From Burkholderiales bacterium (GTDB lineage Bacteria > Pseudomonadota > Gammaproteobacteria > Burkholderiales > Burkholderiaceae_C), in the NCBI GenBank assembly GCA_016213205.1, contig JACRAZ010000071.1, positions 32,084-96,083 of the forward strand: a stretch of DNA of 64,000 bases, in the 5' to 3' direction. Below the pieces are notes generated by a model. It was not told the origin of the DNA. It worked only from the letters and a program-made list of their open reading frames with translations, and ran no database searches. Shown here in pieces: positions 9,516 through 18,763 of the stretch (positions are counted from its first letter, which is position 1; the number at the start of each line of letters is the position of its first letter). A program made the translations under genes and the position numbers.

Positions 9516-10001
9516 TTCACGCTCCATCGGGCCCGCCGCCGCCGCCGCCTCGCGGGCGGTGCGCAGGCCGGTCTCGGTGAGCACGATGTTCTGTGAACGC
9601 CGGTCTTCCTGGTTGCGCTCGCGGCGCAGCAGGCCGCGCTCCTGCAGCCGGTCGAGCAACAGCGTGAGGTTGGGCGCGGTGAGCACCAGCACCTGCCCCA
9701 GGCGCTTGGGCGACAGCGGCCCGTTGGCCAGCAGCAGCATCAGGATCGAGAACTCCACCTTGCGCAGCGAGAAGCGCGCGCCCACGTGGCGTTCGAACAT
9801 GTCCACCGTGGTCACCGCCGCCTGGGCGATGTGGTAGCCCAGCACGTCCGCGAGGGCGCCGAGCGAGAGCTTTGGCGGCGTTGCCACCTCGGTGGGCGCA
9901 CCAGCCTCCACCGGCCTGTCGGCCAACGCGGCGGCAACCCGACCGGCAACGCTCACGGCGGGCCGCGTGCGGCGGCGGGCCGGTGGGTTTCGCTCAGTCA
10001 C
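9444..10001 (-). CDS. MarR-family transcriptional regulator
   Basis: A winged-helix regulator of about 185 residues, with the DNA-binding part in LSPKRLGQVLVLTAPNLTLL followed by the wing RRERNQEDRRSQ. The N-terminal 45 residues are a basic, Pro/Ala-rich extension before the family core. Start choice: the GTG at 10001 overlaps livF by 8 bases; a TTG at 10019 overlaps it by 26. Neither has a strong ribosome binding site. It is the last gene of the nine-gene catabolic operon 9444-18637. MarR proteins such as HcaR, FerR or CouR often control hydroxycinnamate genes by sensing the acyl-CoA, which fits this context but is inference. Confidence 0.88.
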   Translation of the reverse strand: MTERNPPARRRTRPAVSVAGRVAAALADRPVEAGAPTEVATPPKLSLGALADVLGYHIAQAAVTTVDMFERHVGARFSLRKVEFSILMLLLANGPLSPKRLGQVLVLTAPNLTLLLDRLQERGLLRRERNQEDRRSQNIVLTETGLRTAREAAAAAGPMERELAGRLSAAERAMLLELLRKVAGR

Positions 10002-10728
10002 GCTGGCGTGCCGCCCCAAGGTAGGTTTCGATCACGCGCGGGTCGTCGGCCAGCTGCGAGGCCGGGCCTTCGAGTGCGATGCTGCCGGTCTCGAGCACAT
10101 ACCCATGGTCGGCCACTTCCAGCGCGGCGCGCGCGTTCTGCTCGATCAGCAGGATGCTGACGCCGTCGCGCCGCAGTTGCTCGATGGTGCGGAAGATCTC
10201 GCGCACCACCAGCGGCGCCAGGCCCAGGCTGGGCTCGTCCAGCATCAGCAGCTTGGGTCGCGACATCAGCGCGCGGCCCACTGCGAGCATCTGCCGCTCG
10301 CCACCGGAGAGCGTGCCCGCCAGCTGCGCGCGCCGCTCCTTCAGGCGCGGGAACAGCGTGTACACGCGCTCGATCTCGCTGCGCCAGTTCGGCACGCCCT
10401 GCTTCATCGCACGGAAGCCGCCGAGCACGAGGTTGTCCTCCACCGGCATGGTGCCGAACAGCTCACGCTTCTCGGGCACGAGCGCCATGCCCAGCATCAC
10501 GCGCTCTTCGAGCGACACGTCGGCCAGGTCCACGCCGTCGAACAGCACCTGCCCGCGCGAGGGCAGCACCGCCATCAGCGCGTTCAGCGTGGTCGACTTG
10601 CCGGCGCCGTTGGGGCCGATGATCGTGACCACCTGGCCCTTGGGCAGCACGAAGTTCAGGCCGGTCAGCACCTCGGCGCGGCCATAGCCGGCGTGCAGGC
10701 CGGCAACTTGGAGCAATGCGGTACTCAT
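9994..10728 (-). CDS. livF: Liv-type ABC transporter ATPase LivF
   Basis: A 244-residue ATP-binding subunit of a branched-chain amino acid/aromatic acid importer. Walker A GPNGAGKST is at 38-46, the signature LSGGERQML and Walker B LLMLDEPSLGL follow, and EQNA marks the switch region. It starts one base after the LivMG stop. The second ATPase of the complex is the C-terminal half of the fused protein upstream. In this operon the cargo is probably an aromatic acid rather than an amino acid (inference from context). Confidence 0.93.
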   Translation of the reverse strand: MSTALLQVAGLHAGYGRAEVLTGLNFVLPKGQVVTIIGPNGAGKSTTLNALMAVLPSRGQVLFDGVDLADVSLEERVMLGMALVPEKRELFGTMPVEDNLVLGGFRAMKQGVPNWRSEIERVYTLFPRLKERRAQLAGTLSGGERQMLAVGRALMSRPKLLMLDEPSLGLAPLVVREIFRTIEQLRRDGVSILLIEQNARAALEVADHGYVLETGSIALEGPASQLADDPRVIETYLGAARQRD

Positions 10729-10729
10729 C

Positions 10730-12490
10730 TCAATGCTCCGTGCCCAGGTAGGCCGCGCGCACCACGGGGCTGGCCTGCACCTCGGCCGGCGTGCCCTCGA
10801 TCAGGCGGGTGCCGAATTCCATCACGACGATGCGGTCGGTCAGGCCCATCACGAAGTCCATGTCGTGCTCGACCAGCAGGATGCTCATGCCTTCGCCCTT
10901 GAGCTGGCGCAGCACCGCGGCCAGCGCCTGCTTTTCCTTGTGGCGCAGGCCGGCGGCGGGTTCGTCCAGCAGCAGCAGCGCCGGGTCGGTGCACAGCGCG
11001 CGGGCAATCTCCATCAGCCGCTGCGGGCCGAGCGCCAGGTTGCCGGCGAGCTCGTGCATCTTGTCGGCCATGCCAATGCGCGCCAGCTGCGCCTCGGCCT
11101 CGGCGAACAGGCGCCGCTCCTCGGCCCGGTCGAGCCGCAGCATCGCGCGCGCCACGCCGGAGCCGGTGCGCAGGTACCCGCCGAGTGCCACGTTCTCGAG
11201 CACCGTCATCTCGGGGATCATCTTCACGTGCTGGAAGGTGCGCGACATGCCCAGCCGCGCAATGTGGCGCGAGGCCATGCCGTCGATGCGCTGGCCCCGG
11301 AACCGCACCTGGCCGCGTGTGAGGCCGAGCACGCCGGTGATCAGGTTGAAGGTGGTGGACTTGCCGGCGCCGTTCGGGCCGATGAGGCCGACGATGTCGC
11401 CGCTGCTGATGCGGAAGCTCACGTCGTTCACGGCCACCAGGCCACCGAACTCCTTGCGCACCGCATCCACCTCGAGCATCAGCTCGCCGGCGGCCGGCTT
11501 GTCGCGCCGCGGCAGGCGCTCGGCGCCGGCCCAGTCACGCACGCGTCGCGGCGCCGGCAGCCAGCGCGTGACGAAGGTCCACAAGCCATCCGGGGCGTAT
11601 TTCAGCACCACCACCAGCACGATGCCGAACACGATGACCTCGAAGTTGCCGCTGGTGCCGATCAGTTTGGGCAGCAGTACCTGGAGCTGGTCCTCGACGA
11701 TGCGCACGACCGCCGAGCCCAGGAACGCCCCCCAGACATGGCCCACCCCGCCCAGCACGGCCATGAACAGGTACTCGATGCCCTTGGCCAGCGAGAAAGG
11801 CGTCGGGTTCACCGTGCGCTGGAAGTGCGCAAACAACCAGCCCGACACCGCTGCCAGCGCGGCCGCGATCACGAACACCGTGAGCTTGTAGCGGAAGGTC
11901 GAGATGCCCATCGCCTCGGCCATCGTCGACCCGCTCTTGAGCGAGCGGATCGCCCGACCGGTGCGCGAATCCAGCAGGTTGGTGGTGGCCAGCGCCGCCA
12001 ACAGGGCGATGATCCAGATCAGCCCATGCAGCCGTCGCCCGCTGCCCAGGTCCCAGCCGAACAGCTTGAGCGTGGGAACGCCCAGCAAGCCGTCGTACTT
12101 GCCCAGCCACTCCATGTTGCCCATGGTGTAGTACAGCGCCAGCCCCCAGGCGATGGTGGCCAAAGGCAGGTAGTGCCCCGACATGCGCAGCGTGACGGCA
12201 CCGACGATCAATGCCGCGACGACCGCCAGCGCGAGCCCGACGAACAGCGCGATCCAGGGCGAGACGTCCATCTTGGTGGCCATGTACGCCGCCGCATAGG
12301 CGCCGATGCCCACGAATGCCGCCTGGCCGAACGAGGTGAGGCCGCTGACGCCTGTCAGCAGCACCAGGCCCAGCGCCACGATGGCATACAGGCCGATGTA
12401 GTTGCTTTGCGTGATCCAGAAGTCGGGCACCGGCAACAGCGGCAGCACGAGCATCAGGCCCGCGAACGCAATGAAGGAGTAACGCTGCAT
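10730..12490 (-). CDS. Fused Liv-type permease-ATPase (LivM-LivG)
   Basis: A 586-residue fusion. Residues 1-305 are a LivM permease with many hydrophobic segments and the TSFGQAAFVGIGAY and LGGVGHVWGAFLG motifs. Residues 305-337 are a charged linker. Residues 338-586 are a LivG ATPase with Walker A GPNGAGKST at 371-379, LALGPQRLMEIARAL in the signature position, and LLLLDEPAAGL. The usual LSGG is replaced by LALGPQ. The ATG at 12490 (MQRYSF) lies two bases after the livH stop; the longer open frame upstream only shadows livH. Such M-G fusions occur in other Burkholderiales. Confidence 0.93.
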   Translation of the reverse strand: MQRYSFIAFAGLMLVLPLLPVPDFWITQSNYIGLYAIVALGLVLLTGVSGLTSFGQAAFVGIGAYAAAYMATKMDVSPWIALFVGLALAVVAALIVGAVTLRMSGHYLPLATIAWGLALYYTMGNMEWLGKYDGLLGVPTLKLFGWDLGSGRRLHGLIWIIALLAALATTNLLDSRTGRAIRSLKSGSTMAEAMGISTFRYKLTVFVIAAALAAVSGWLFAHFQRTVNPTPFSLAKGIEYLFMAVLGGVGHVWGAFLGSAVVRIVEDQLQVLLPKLIGTSGNFEVIVFGIVLVVVLKYAPDGLWTFVTRWLPAPRRVRDWAGAERLPRRDKPAAGELMLEVDAVRKEFGGLVAVNDVSFRISSGDIVGLIGPNGAGKSTTFNLITGVLGLTRGQVRFRGQRIDGMASRHIARLGMSRTFQHVKMIPEMTVLENVALGGYLRTGSGVARAMLRLDRAEERRLFAEAEAQLARIGMADKMHELAGNLALGPQRLMEIARALCTDPALLLLDEPAAGLRHKEKQALAAVLRQLKGEGMSILLVEHDMDFVMGLTDRIVVMEFGTRLIEGTPAEVQASPVVRAAYLGTEH

Positions 12491-12492
12491 CG

Positions 12493-13530
12493 TCAGTGCT
12501 CTTCGGAATGTGGATCGCGCAGGCTGCGCCACAACAGCACCGGCAGGATGGAGGCGAAGACGATCACCTCCTTGAAAGCGCTGGCCCAGAATGACCCGAA
12601 ACTCTCGAGCAGGCCGACGCCGAGCGCGCCCACCATCGCCAGCGGGTAGCTCGACAGGCCTGCAAACACCGCCGCCACGAAGCCCTTCAGGCCGATGAGG
12701 AAGCCGCTGTCGTAGAACACCGTGGTGGTGGGGCCGATCAGCAGGCCCGACAGCGCCCCGAAGAACGCCGCCATGGTCAACGACAGCCGTCCGGCACTGG
12801 CGCTGCTGATGCCCATCAGGCGGGCGCCCAGCCGATTGACCGCGGTGGCGCGCAGGGCCTTGCCCCGCAGCGTGCGTTCGAAGAACAGCCACAGGCTGAC
12901 GATCAGGGCCAGCGAGACGACGAAGATGATGATGGTCTGCCCCGTCAGCGTCAGGGACCCCAGCGTGAACCGCTCATCCCAGAAGCTCGGGTTTCGGAAA
13001 CCCTCGGCACCGAAGAAGAACAAGCCGAGCCCCACCAGCGCGAAGTGCACCCCGACCGAGACGATCAGCAACACCAGCACCGAGGCATCGGCCAGCGACT
13101 CGTAGGCCAGCCGGTAGATCAGGTTGCCGAAGGGCGTCACCAAGGCCAGTGTCAGTGCCGCCTGGGCCAGCAGCGGCAGGTTCTTCGGTGCCAGCCAGAT
13201 CGTCAGCAACGACACCGCCACCGGGAACACCAGCACCCGCAACACCGCTGCGGCGATGCGGGCGGCCGGGCGGTGATGCCGCACCCCATCGATCACTTCG
13301 CTCAATGCCACCGCGCCGGCCAGGATCAGCAGGAACCACACGGTGCCGGGCACCTTCCCGCTTTGCAGCAGCGCCAGGGTGAGTGCGCCGAAGGCGACGA
13401 ACTCACCCTGGGGAATGAAGATCACCCGCGTCACGGCGAACACCAGCACAGTTGCCAGCGCCAGCAGCGCATAGATCGCGCCGTTGGTCACGCCGTCCAG
13501 GGCCAGGATGCTGGCAATCGAGATGTCCAT
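12493..13530 (-). CDS. livH: Liv-type ABC transporter permease LivH
   Basis: A 345-residue inner-membrane permease, recognised from the N-terminal [25 protein letters not shown] segment split over the first helix, the [13 protein letters not shown] stretch, and the [14 protein letters not shown] cytoplasmic loop that contacts the ATPase. It is about 50 residues longer than E. coli LivH because of an extra hydrophobic region near residues 60-120. It lies 12 bases after the binding-protein gene and 2 bases before livMG. Confidence 0.93.
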   Translation of the reverse strand: MDISIASILALDGVTNGAIYALLALATVLVFAVTRVIFIPQGEFVAFGALTLALLQSGKVPGTVWFLLILAGAVALSEVIDGVRHHRPAARIAAAVLRVLVFPVAVSLLTIWLAPKNLPLLAQAALTLALVTPFGNLIYRLAYESLADASVLVLLIVSVGVHFALVGLGLFFFGAEGFRNPSFWDERFTLGSLTLTGQTIIIFVVSLALIVSLWLFFERTLRGKALRATAVNRLGARLMGISSASAGRLSLTMAAFFGALSGLLIGPTTTVFYDSGFLIGLKGFVAAVFAGLSSYPLAMVGALGVGLLESFGSFWASAFKEVIVFASILPVLLWRSLRDPHSEEH

Positions 13531-13542
13531 GACGCGGTGCGA

Positions 13543-14679
13543 TCAGTTCTCGACGACGAACTTGCCGCCCACCACCTTGAGCATCACGCCGGTTTCGTTC
13601 GTGTAGCCCCAGTGGTTGTCCTTGGTCCAGTTCATCACGCCGTGCGAGAAGACGGTGCGGCCCATGTTCTCCATCCCCTCGCGCAGTGCAGCGCGGAATT
13701 CGGCGCTGCCGGGCTTGCCCTTCTTCAGGGCGGCGGGAACCACCTTTTCCAGCACGATGGCAGCGTCATACGCATGGGCGGCGAACTGGTTGCGCGTGTT
13801 CGGACCGACGGCCTTCTCGTACTTGGTGACGAAGTCGATCGCGGCGGCCTTGGACGGGTGGCTGTCAGGCAGTTGCTCGGCAATGACCGCGGGGCCGGAG
13901 ACCACATAGGAGCCCTCGACGTCCTTGCCGCCGATGCGCACCAGGTCGGGCGTTGCCGCCGCGTGGGTCTGGTAGATCTTGCCCTTGTAGTTGCGCTCGA
14001 TCACGGCCTTGTGCGGCATGGCGGCGCCGGAGCCCGAGGCAACGATCAGGATGGCATCCGGGTTCGCGGCCGCGAGCTTCAGCGCCTGCGGCGTCACGCT
14101 GGTGTCCGTGCGCTGGAAGCGTTCGGTCACGACGATCTTGATGCCGTTCTTCTCCGCCTCGGCGGTGACGGCCTTGAGCCACAACTCACCGTAGGCATCG
14201 ACATAGCCCAGGAAGCCAAGGGTCTTGATGCCCTGCTTCTTCATGTGGCCGACCACCGCATGCGCCATCACGTCATTGCCTTGCGGCAGGCGGAACAGCC
14301 AATGGTCCTGCCCCGGGGGCGCACCCACCGGCGATGCCGCCAATTGCACGGTCTTGGCCTCGGTGGCCACCGGCGTCATGGCCGCCGCCACAGGGGTCAG
14401 GCACGACCCGATGATCATGTCGACCTTGTCTTCGGTGACAAAGCGGCGGGCGTTGCTCACGCCCTTGCCCGGGTCGCTGGCGTCATCGAGCACGATCAGG
14501 TTCACCTTCTCGCCGGCGATGGTCTGCGGAAACAGCTTGAACTGGTTCTGCATCGGAATCCCGAGGCCCGAGCCCGGGCCGGTCAGCGACAGGCTGACGC
14601 CGATGTTGATGTCTGCCCAAGCGGGAGACATTGCCAGCAGGGCCGTGGCCGTGGCCACCAGGGTCTTGATCAGTTTCAT
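13543..14679 (-). CDS. ABC transporter substrate-binding protein LivK-like
   Basis: A 378-residue periplasmic binding protein with a 22-residue signal peptide (cut after SPAWA before DINIG). The type I binding fold motifs LDDASD and NARRFVTE are present. It is paralogous to the protein at 108-1253. As first transporter gene of the cluster and next to the catabolic enzymes, it should deliver the pathway substrate to LivHMGF. In Burkholderiales related proteins bind benzoate- or cinnamate-like acids; that specificity is inferred. Confidence 0.92.
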   Translation of the reverse strand: MKLIKTLVATATALLAMSPAWADINIGVSLSLTGPGSGLGIPMQNQFKLFPQTIAGEKVNLIVLDDASDPGKGVSNARRFVTEDKVDMIIGSCLTPVAAAMTPVATEAKTVQLAASPVGAPPGQDHWLFRLPQGNDVMAHAVVGHMKKQGIKTLGFLGYVDAYGELWLKAVTAEAEKNGIKIVVTERFQRTDTSVTPQALKLAAANPDAILIVASGSGAAMPHKAVIERNYKGKIYQTHAAATPDLVRIGGKDVEGSYVVSGPAVIAEQLPDSHPSKAAAIDFVTKYEKAVGPNTRNQFAAHAYDAAIVLEKVVPAALKKGKPGSAEFRAALREGMENMGRTVFSHGVMNWTKDNHWGYTNETGVMLKVVGGKFVVEN

Positions 14680-14713
14680 TGGAGTGTCTCCTTCGGTCTG
14701 CAGGATTGCGACA

Positions 14714-15133
14714 TCACAGGCACAGTGCCTTGATGTCTTCTGGAATCGGGATCGATCTCAAACGTTCGGGGTCGGCCGGGTCACGCATGACGAAGGTGCG
14801 GACCTCGGTGCCTTCACACAGCACCGCGTCGCCGCGGCGCACCACATGACGATGCCGGAATGTCTTGACGGCCCACTCTTCGACATTGGTGTGCACCTCG
14901 ATCGTTTCGCCGTAGGTGGCGGGCCGCAGGAAGCGGGTGTGGATCTCCAGCAGCGGCGCGCCGAGGATGCCGCGGGTCTTGGCCAGCTCGCGGAACGGCG
15001 CCACGCCGCAGCTGACGAAGTAATTGGCCGAGGCCTGGTCCATCCAGCGCGAGAAATTCGGGAAGAACACGATGCCGGCCGGATCGCAGTCGCCAAAGTG
15101 CACCGGCACGCGGTGAATGATGGTCTTGCTCAT
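14714..15133 (-). CDS. 4-Hydroxybenzoyl-CoA thioesterase-like hotdog enzyme
   Basis: A 139-residue hotdog thioesterase. The sequence FGDCDPAGIVFFPNF places Asp17 exactly where the catalytic Asp17 lies in the Pseudomonas 4-hydroxybenzoyl-CoA thioesterase, and the FFPNFSRWMD context is also that of this subfamily. It would hydrolyse an aroyl-CoA to the free acid and CoA. Within this operon it is suited to release of vanillate or 4-hydroxybenzoate from the CoA ester after thiolysis. It sits between the SDR gene (60-base gap) and the binding-protein gene (34-base gap). Confidence 0.9.
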   Translation of the reverse strand: MSKTIIHRVPVHFGDCDPAGIVFFPNFSRWMDQASANYFVSCGVAPFRELAKTRGILGAPLLEIHTRFLRPATYGETIEVHTNVEEWAVKTFRHRHVVRRGDAVLCEGTEVRTFVMRDPADPERLRSIPIPEDIKALCL

Positions 15134-15193
15134 GCGGCGCGATGGTACCGGCTGCCACTGTGCAGAACCCCCTGGATTGCGCTAGGTAAAGGC

Positions 15194-15958
15194 TCATCGC
15201 GGCGCCATCCGCAGCGCGCCGTCGAGGCGGATCACCTCGCCGTTCAGGTGCGTATTGGTCACCACCTGCAGCGCCAGCGACGCAAACTCTTCCGGCTTGC
15301 CCAGGCGCTTGGGGAACGGGATCGAGGCGGCCAGGCTCTGCTGCACGGCCTCGGGCAGCTCGCGCATCAGCGGCGTGAGGAACAGGCCGGGGGCGATGGT
15401 GCACACGCGCACGCCCCATTGCGCCAGATCACGTGCCAGCGGCAGCGTCATGCCGACGATGCCGCCCTTGCTGGCCGAGTAGGCCTCCTGGCCCACCTGG
15501 CCATCGAAGGCCGCCACCGAGGCGGTGCACAGCATGGCGCCGCGTTCACCGTCTTCCAGCGGCTCGAGCTTGGCAATGCGCGCGGCGGCCAGGCGGATCA
15601 CGTTGTAGGTGCCGATCAGGTTGATGCGGATCACGCGCTCGAAGTCTTCCAGCGGCGCGGGCGAGCCGTCCTTGCCGATCACGCGCTTGGCGGTGCCGAT
15701 GCCGGCGATGTTCATCACGATGCGCGCCGGGCCGTGCGCGGCCTCGGCCGCATCGAGCGCGGCCACCACCGATGCGGTGTCGGTGATGTCGCAGCGGCAG
15801 GCCAGGCCGCCGATCTCGCCGGCCACGCGCTGCGCGCCCTCGGCGTTGATGTCCAGCACCGCCACCTTGGCGCCCTGCGCCGCCAGTGCGCGGGCCACGG
15901 CCTCGCCGAGCCCCGAGCCGCCGCCGGTGACGAGGGCAGCTTGTCCTTGGATGTTCAT
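15194..15958 (-). CDS. Short-chain dehydrogenase, 3-hydroxyacyl-CoA dehydrogenase type
   Basis: A 254-residue classical SDR of the type II (HSD10-like) 3-hydroxyacyl-CoA dehydrogenase group. The nucleotide motif TGGGSGLG is at 11-18, Asp36 after the second strand favours NAD, and the catalytic YSASK has Tyr160 and Lys164. In context it would oxidise the 3-hydroxy-3-aryl-propanoyl-CoA made by the hydratase to the 3-keto ester. The start ATG at 15958 lies 19 bases after the ligase stop. Confidence 0.92.
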   Translation of the reverse strand: MNIQGQAALVTGGGSGLGEAVARALAAQGAKVAVLDINAEGAQRVAGEIGGLACRCDITDTASVVAALDAAEAAHGPARIVMNIAGIGTAKRVIGKDGSPAPLEDFERVIRINLIGTYNVIRLAAARIAKLEPLEDGERGAMLCTASVAAFDGQVGQEAYSASKGGIVGMTLPLARDLAQWGVRVCTIAPGLFLTPLMRELPEAVQQSLAASIPFPKRLGKPEEFASLALQVVTNTHLNGEVIRLDGALRMAPR

Positions 15959-15977
15959 CGCGTCGGTTCCTTGTGCA

Positions 15978-17828
15978 TCAGGGTTGGTTCGGCAGGATCA
16001 CGGTGATGCCCTGGCCGCTGTAGAGCGCCTCGACCAGCGCGGCCCGGTGCGTGAGCACGCTGCGCTGGTTGATCGAGCCCTTGTCGGTGATCTCGCCGCG
16101 GTCGATCGACGGCGGCTCCTGCATCAGGTGCCAGCGCGCCACCCGCGTGGCGCTGCCGGTGCCGGCGCGCCAGAGGGTGTCGGCCAGCTGCTGGAAGAAG
16201 GCCAGCACGGCCGGGTGGCCCAGCACCTGGGCCGCATCGGCGTGCTCGTCCAGCCCGGCCAGGCGGCGGCATTCGTCCAGGCGCGGGAAGACCAGCGCAC
16301 CGATCTCGTCGCGGTTGATGCCGGCCACCACCACGTCCTGCACGCAGGGGGCGCCCAGCGACACCACCTGTGCCTTCAGTGGCCCCACGCTGACGAAGGT
16401 GCCGGTGGAGAGCTTGAAGTCTTCCGCGATGCGGCCATCGAAACGCAGCCCCTCGCGGAAATCGGCCGGGTTCCACAGCGTCACGGCGTCGCCGGTGCGG
16501 TAGAAGCCTTCTTCGTCGAACGCGGCGGCAGTGAGCTCGGGCTCGCGCCAGTAGCCGGGCATCACGTTGGGGCCGCGGAAGCGCACCTCGGTCTTGTCGC
16601 CCATGGGCACCAGCTTCACCTCGACCCCCGGGCACGGCAGGCCGATGTGACCGGCCTGCGCATGCGTGCCGACGACGAAGGTGCAGGAGGGCGAGGTCTC
16701 GGTCATGCCCAGCCCGGCCAGCAGGCGCGGTCGTTCGCCCACCGCGGCTTCGGACAGCTGGTCGAACGCGCCCCAGGCCGCCTGCGACAGGCCCGCGCCG
16801 CCGCACATGAAGGCCTGCACGCCCTTGAACAGCGCGTCGCGCAGCGCGGTGTCGCGGCCCATCGCCGAGGCGATCTCCTCGAAGCCCTTGGGCACGTTGA
16901 AGTACACCGTGGGCGTGATCTCGCGCAGGTTGCGCAGGGTCTCGGTGATGCCCTTGGGCGTGGGCTTGCCCTCGTCGATGTACAGCGTGCCACCGTTGTA
17001 GAGCACGATGCCGATGTTGTGGTTGCCGCCGAAGGTGTGGTTCCAGGGCAACCAGTCCACCAACACCGGGGGTTGGTCGCCCAGGAAAGCCATGCACTGC
17101 AGCAGCATCTGCTGGTTCGAGCACCACATGCGGTTCGTGATCACCACGCCCTTCGGGTGCTTGGTCGAGCCCGAGGTGAACATGAACTTGGCGATGGTGT
17201 CGGGCCCCACGGCCGCGTGCGCGGCGTCGCCGCCGGGGCCTGGCACGGCGGCCAGCAGGCTTGCGAACGGGGTGACGCGCCGGCCCTCGACCGCGCCCTG
17301 CGTGACGACGATCTCGACATCGGGGTTCACCGCAGCGGCGATCGCCCGCGAGAAAGGCCCGCCCTGCGCCGCGAACACCAGCCCGGGCTGGAGCTTGTCG
17401 AGGATGAAGCGCAGCTTGCCGTAGTCCTGCGCCACCAGCGAATAGGCCGACGAGATGCTGACGTGTGGCACGCCGACCCACAGCGCCCCCAGCGCGAGCG
17501 TCAGGTGCTCGAGGTCGTTGTCCGACAGGATGACCACCGGGCGCTCGACCCCCAGGCCGCGGTCCACCAGCGCCTGGCCCACCGCCCGCACGCGTTGCAG
17601 CATCTCGGCGTAGCTGATGCGGCGCCACTCGCCGCCCTCGTGCCGCTTGGCGGCGAAGCAGCGATCGGGCACCTGCGTGGCCCACTGCACCAGGCGGTCG
17701 GTCAGGCGCGCGGGAAACGGCCCCAGCGGCTCGGTGGAGCGCAGCACCATCGTGCCGTCGGCACGCAACTCCTGCGTGGCCGCGATGCAGCCGCCAACGT
17801 GCAGCGGGCGGTAGCGCACTGCGCTCAT
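15978..17828 (-). CDS. Feruloyl-CoA synthase-like AMP-forming CoA ligase
   Basis: A 616-residue acyl-adenylate-forming ligase. The P-loop FTSGSTKHPKG is at 217-227, GLGMTETSPSC is the A5 motif, and the EDFKLSTGTFVSVGPLK stretch marks the C-terminal lid. Length, the N-terminal RYRPLHVGGC segment and the TKHPKG variant are those of bacterial feruloyl-CoA synthases, so ferulate, p-coumarate or caffeate is the likely substrate. The ATG at 17828 overlaps the hydratase stop (ATGA). The longer open frame upstream is antisense shadow of the hydratase gene. Confidence 0.88.
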   Translation of the reverse strand: MSAVRYRPLHVGGCIAATQELRADGTMVLRSTEPLGPFPARLTDRLVQWATQVPDRCFAAKRHEGGEWRRISYAEMLQRVRAVGQALVDRGLGVERPVVILSDNDLEHLTLALGALWVGVPHVSISSAYSLVAQDYGKLRFILDKLQPGLVFAAQGGPFSRAIAAAVNPDVEIVVTQGAVEGRRVTPFASLLAAVPGPGGDAAHAAVGPDTIAKFMFTSGSTKHPKGVVITNRMWCSNQQMLLQCMAFLGDQPPVLVDWLPWNHTFGGNHNIGIVLYNGGTLYIDEGKPTPKGITETLRNLREITPTVYFNVPKGFEEIASAMGRDTALRDALFKGVQAFMCGGAGLSQAAWGAFDQLSEAAVGERPRLLAGLGMTETSPSCTFVVGTHAQAGHIGLPCPGVEVKLVPMGDKTEVRFRGPNVMPGYWREPELTAAAFDEEGFYRTGDAVTLWNPADFREGLRFDGRIAEDFKLSTGTFVSVGPLKAQVVSLGAPCVQDVVVAGINRDEIGALVFPRLDECRRLAGLDEHADAAQVLGHPAVLAFFQQLADTLWRAGTGSATRVARWHLMQEPPSIDRGEITDKGSINQRSVLTHRAALVEALYSGQGITVILPNQP

Positions 17829-18637
17829 GGCTGCTTGACCACCTTGCCCGCCCGGCCTTCGAGGAAGGCACGCAGGCGTTCCTTGGCCTCGGGCGTGCTC
17901 TCGGCGACGGCCGCCATCAGTGATTCGGTGAACAGGCCTTCGGATTGCGATTGATCGGCAATGCGTGGCAGCGCCTGCGTGACCGCAAAGTTCGACAACG
18001 GTGCGTTCTGCGCAATGCGCTGCGCCAGCGCCACGCCGCGCGCCAGGCCTTCGCCCTCGCCCACCAGGTACTGCGCCAGCCCGCAGGCCTGGCCCTCCTG
18101 CGCGTCGTACACGCGTCCGGTCAGCATCATGTCGGTCATGCGGGCCACGCCGATCAGCCGCGGGATGCGCGCCGAGCCGCCGCCACCCACGAAGAGGCCC
18201 CGCTGGCCTTCCGGCAGGCCGTAGTAGGTGCTGGCCTCGGCAACGCGGATGTGGCAGGACGAGGCCAGTTCGAGCCCGCCGCCCACGACTGCGCCGTGCA
18301 GCACCGCCACCACCGGCACCCGGCCGAACTGGATCTGGTCGAAGGCCGCATGCCACATGCGCGAGTGCAGCACGCCCTCGCCCACGTCGCGTTCCATCAG
18401 CTCGGACAGGTCGAGCCCGGCGCAGAAATGGTCGCCCTCGCCGCTGATCACCGCCGCGCGCACGCCCTCGGGCAGGTTGATGAAGGTGGTGTGCAGTTGC
18501 TGGATCAGCGTGTCGGACAGGGCATTGCGCTTGGCCGGGCGCGCCAGGCGCACATGCAGCACGGCGCCCGCCTGGCTGATCTGCAGCAGATCCAGCGTGG
18601 CCAGCAGGCCGCCAGCAGGGGTGAATTCGGCCGTCAT
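17825..18637 (-). CDS. Enoyl-CoA hydratase (crotonase family)
   Basis: A 270-residue crotonase. The oxyanion-hole segment HFCAGLDL and GAVVGGGLELA are clear. Both glutamates of a true hydratase are present, Glu123 in GGLELA and Glu143 in LPEGQ, 20 residues apart as in rat mitochondrial hydratase. Hydroxycinnamoyl-CoA hydratase-lyases, as I recall, have Ser in place of the first Glu, so this enzyme should hydrate rather than cleave. The ATG at 18637 follows a GAGG ribosome binding site; a TTG one codon earlier is unlikely. First gene of the nine-gene minus-strand operon. Confidence 0.92.
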   Translation of the reverse strand: MTAEFTPAGGLLATLDLLQISQAGAVLHVRLARPAKRNALSDTLIQQLHTTFINLPEGVRAAVISGEGDHFCAGLDLSELMERDVGEGVLHSRMWHAAFDQIQFGRVPVVAVLHGAVVGGGLELASSCHIRVAEASTYYGLPEGQRGLFVGGGGSARIPRLIGVARMTDMMLTGRVYDAQEGQACGLAQYLVGEGEGLARGVALAQRIAQNAPLSNFAVTQALPRIADQSQSEGLFTESLMAAVAESTPEAKERLRAFLEGRAGKVVKQP

Positions 18638-18763
18638 CAAGTGCCTCGTTTAGTTTCTGGTCTGAATTAAATTTTCGGAACGGATGATGCGCCATGCGTC
18701 GAATCAGCACAAGAGATCCCAAGCATGTCTAGGGTTTTCACTGAGCGCGGTTTGCTTCTTTGA

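Noticed and set aside
12491..12892. Extension of the LivM-LivG frame into livH
   Set aside because: The upstream part shows the composition of an off-frame reading of livH; the permease begins at MQRYSF.
17825..18637. Call as feruloyl-CoA hydratase-lyase
   Set aside because: Both hydratase glutamates are present, which fits plain hydration better.
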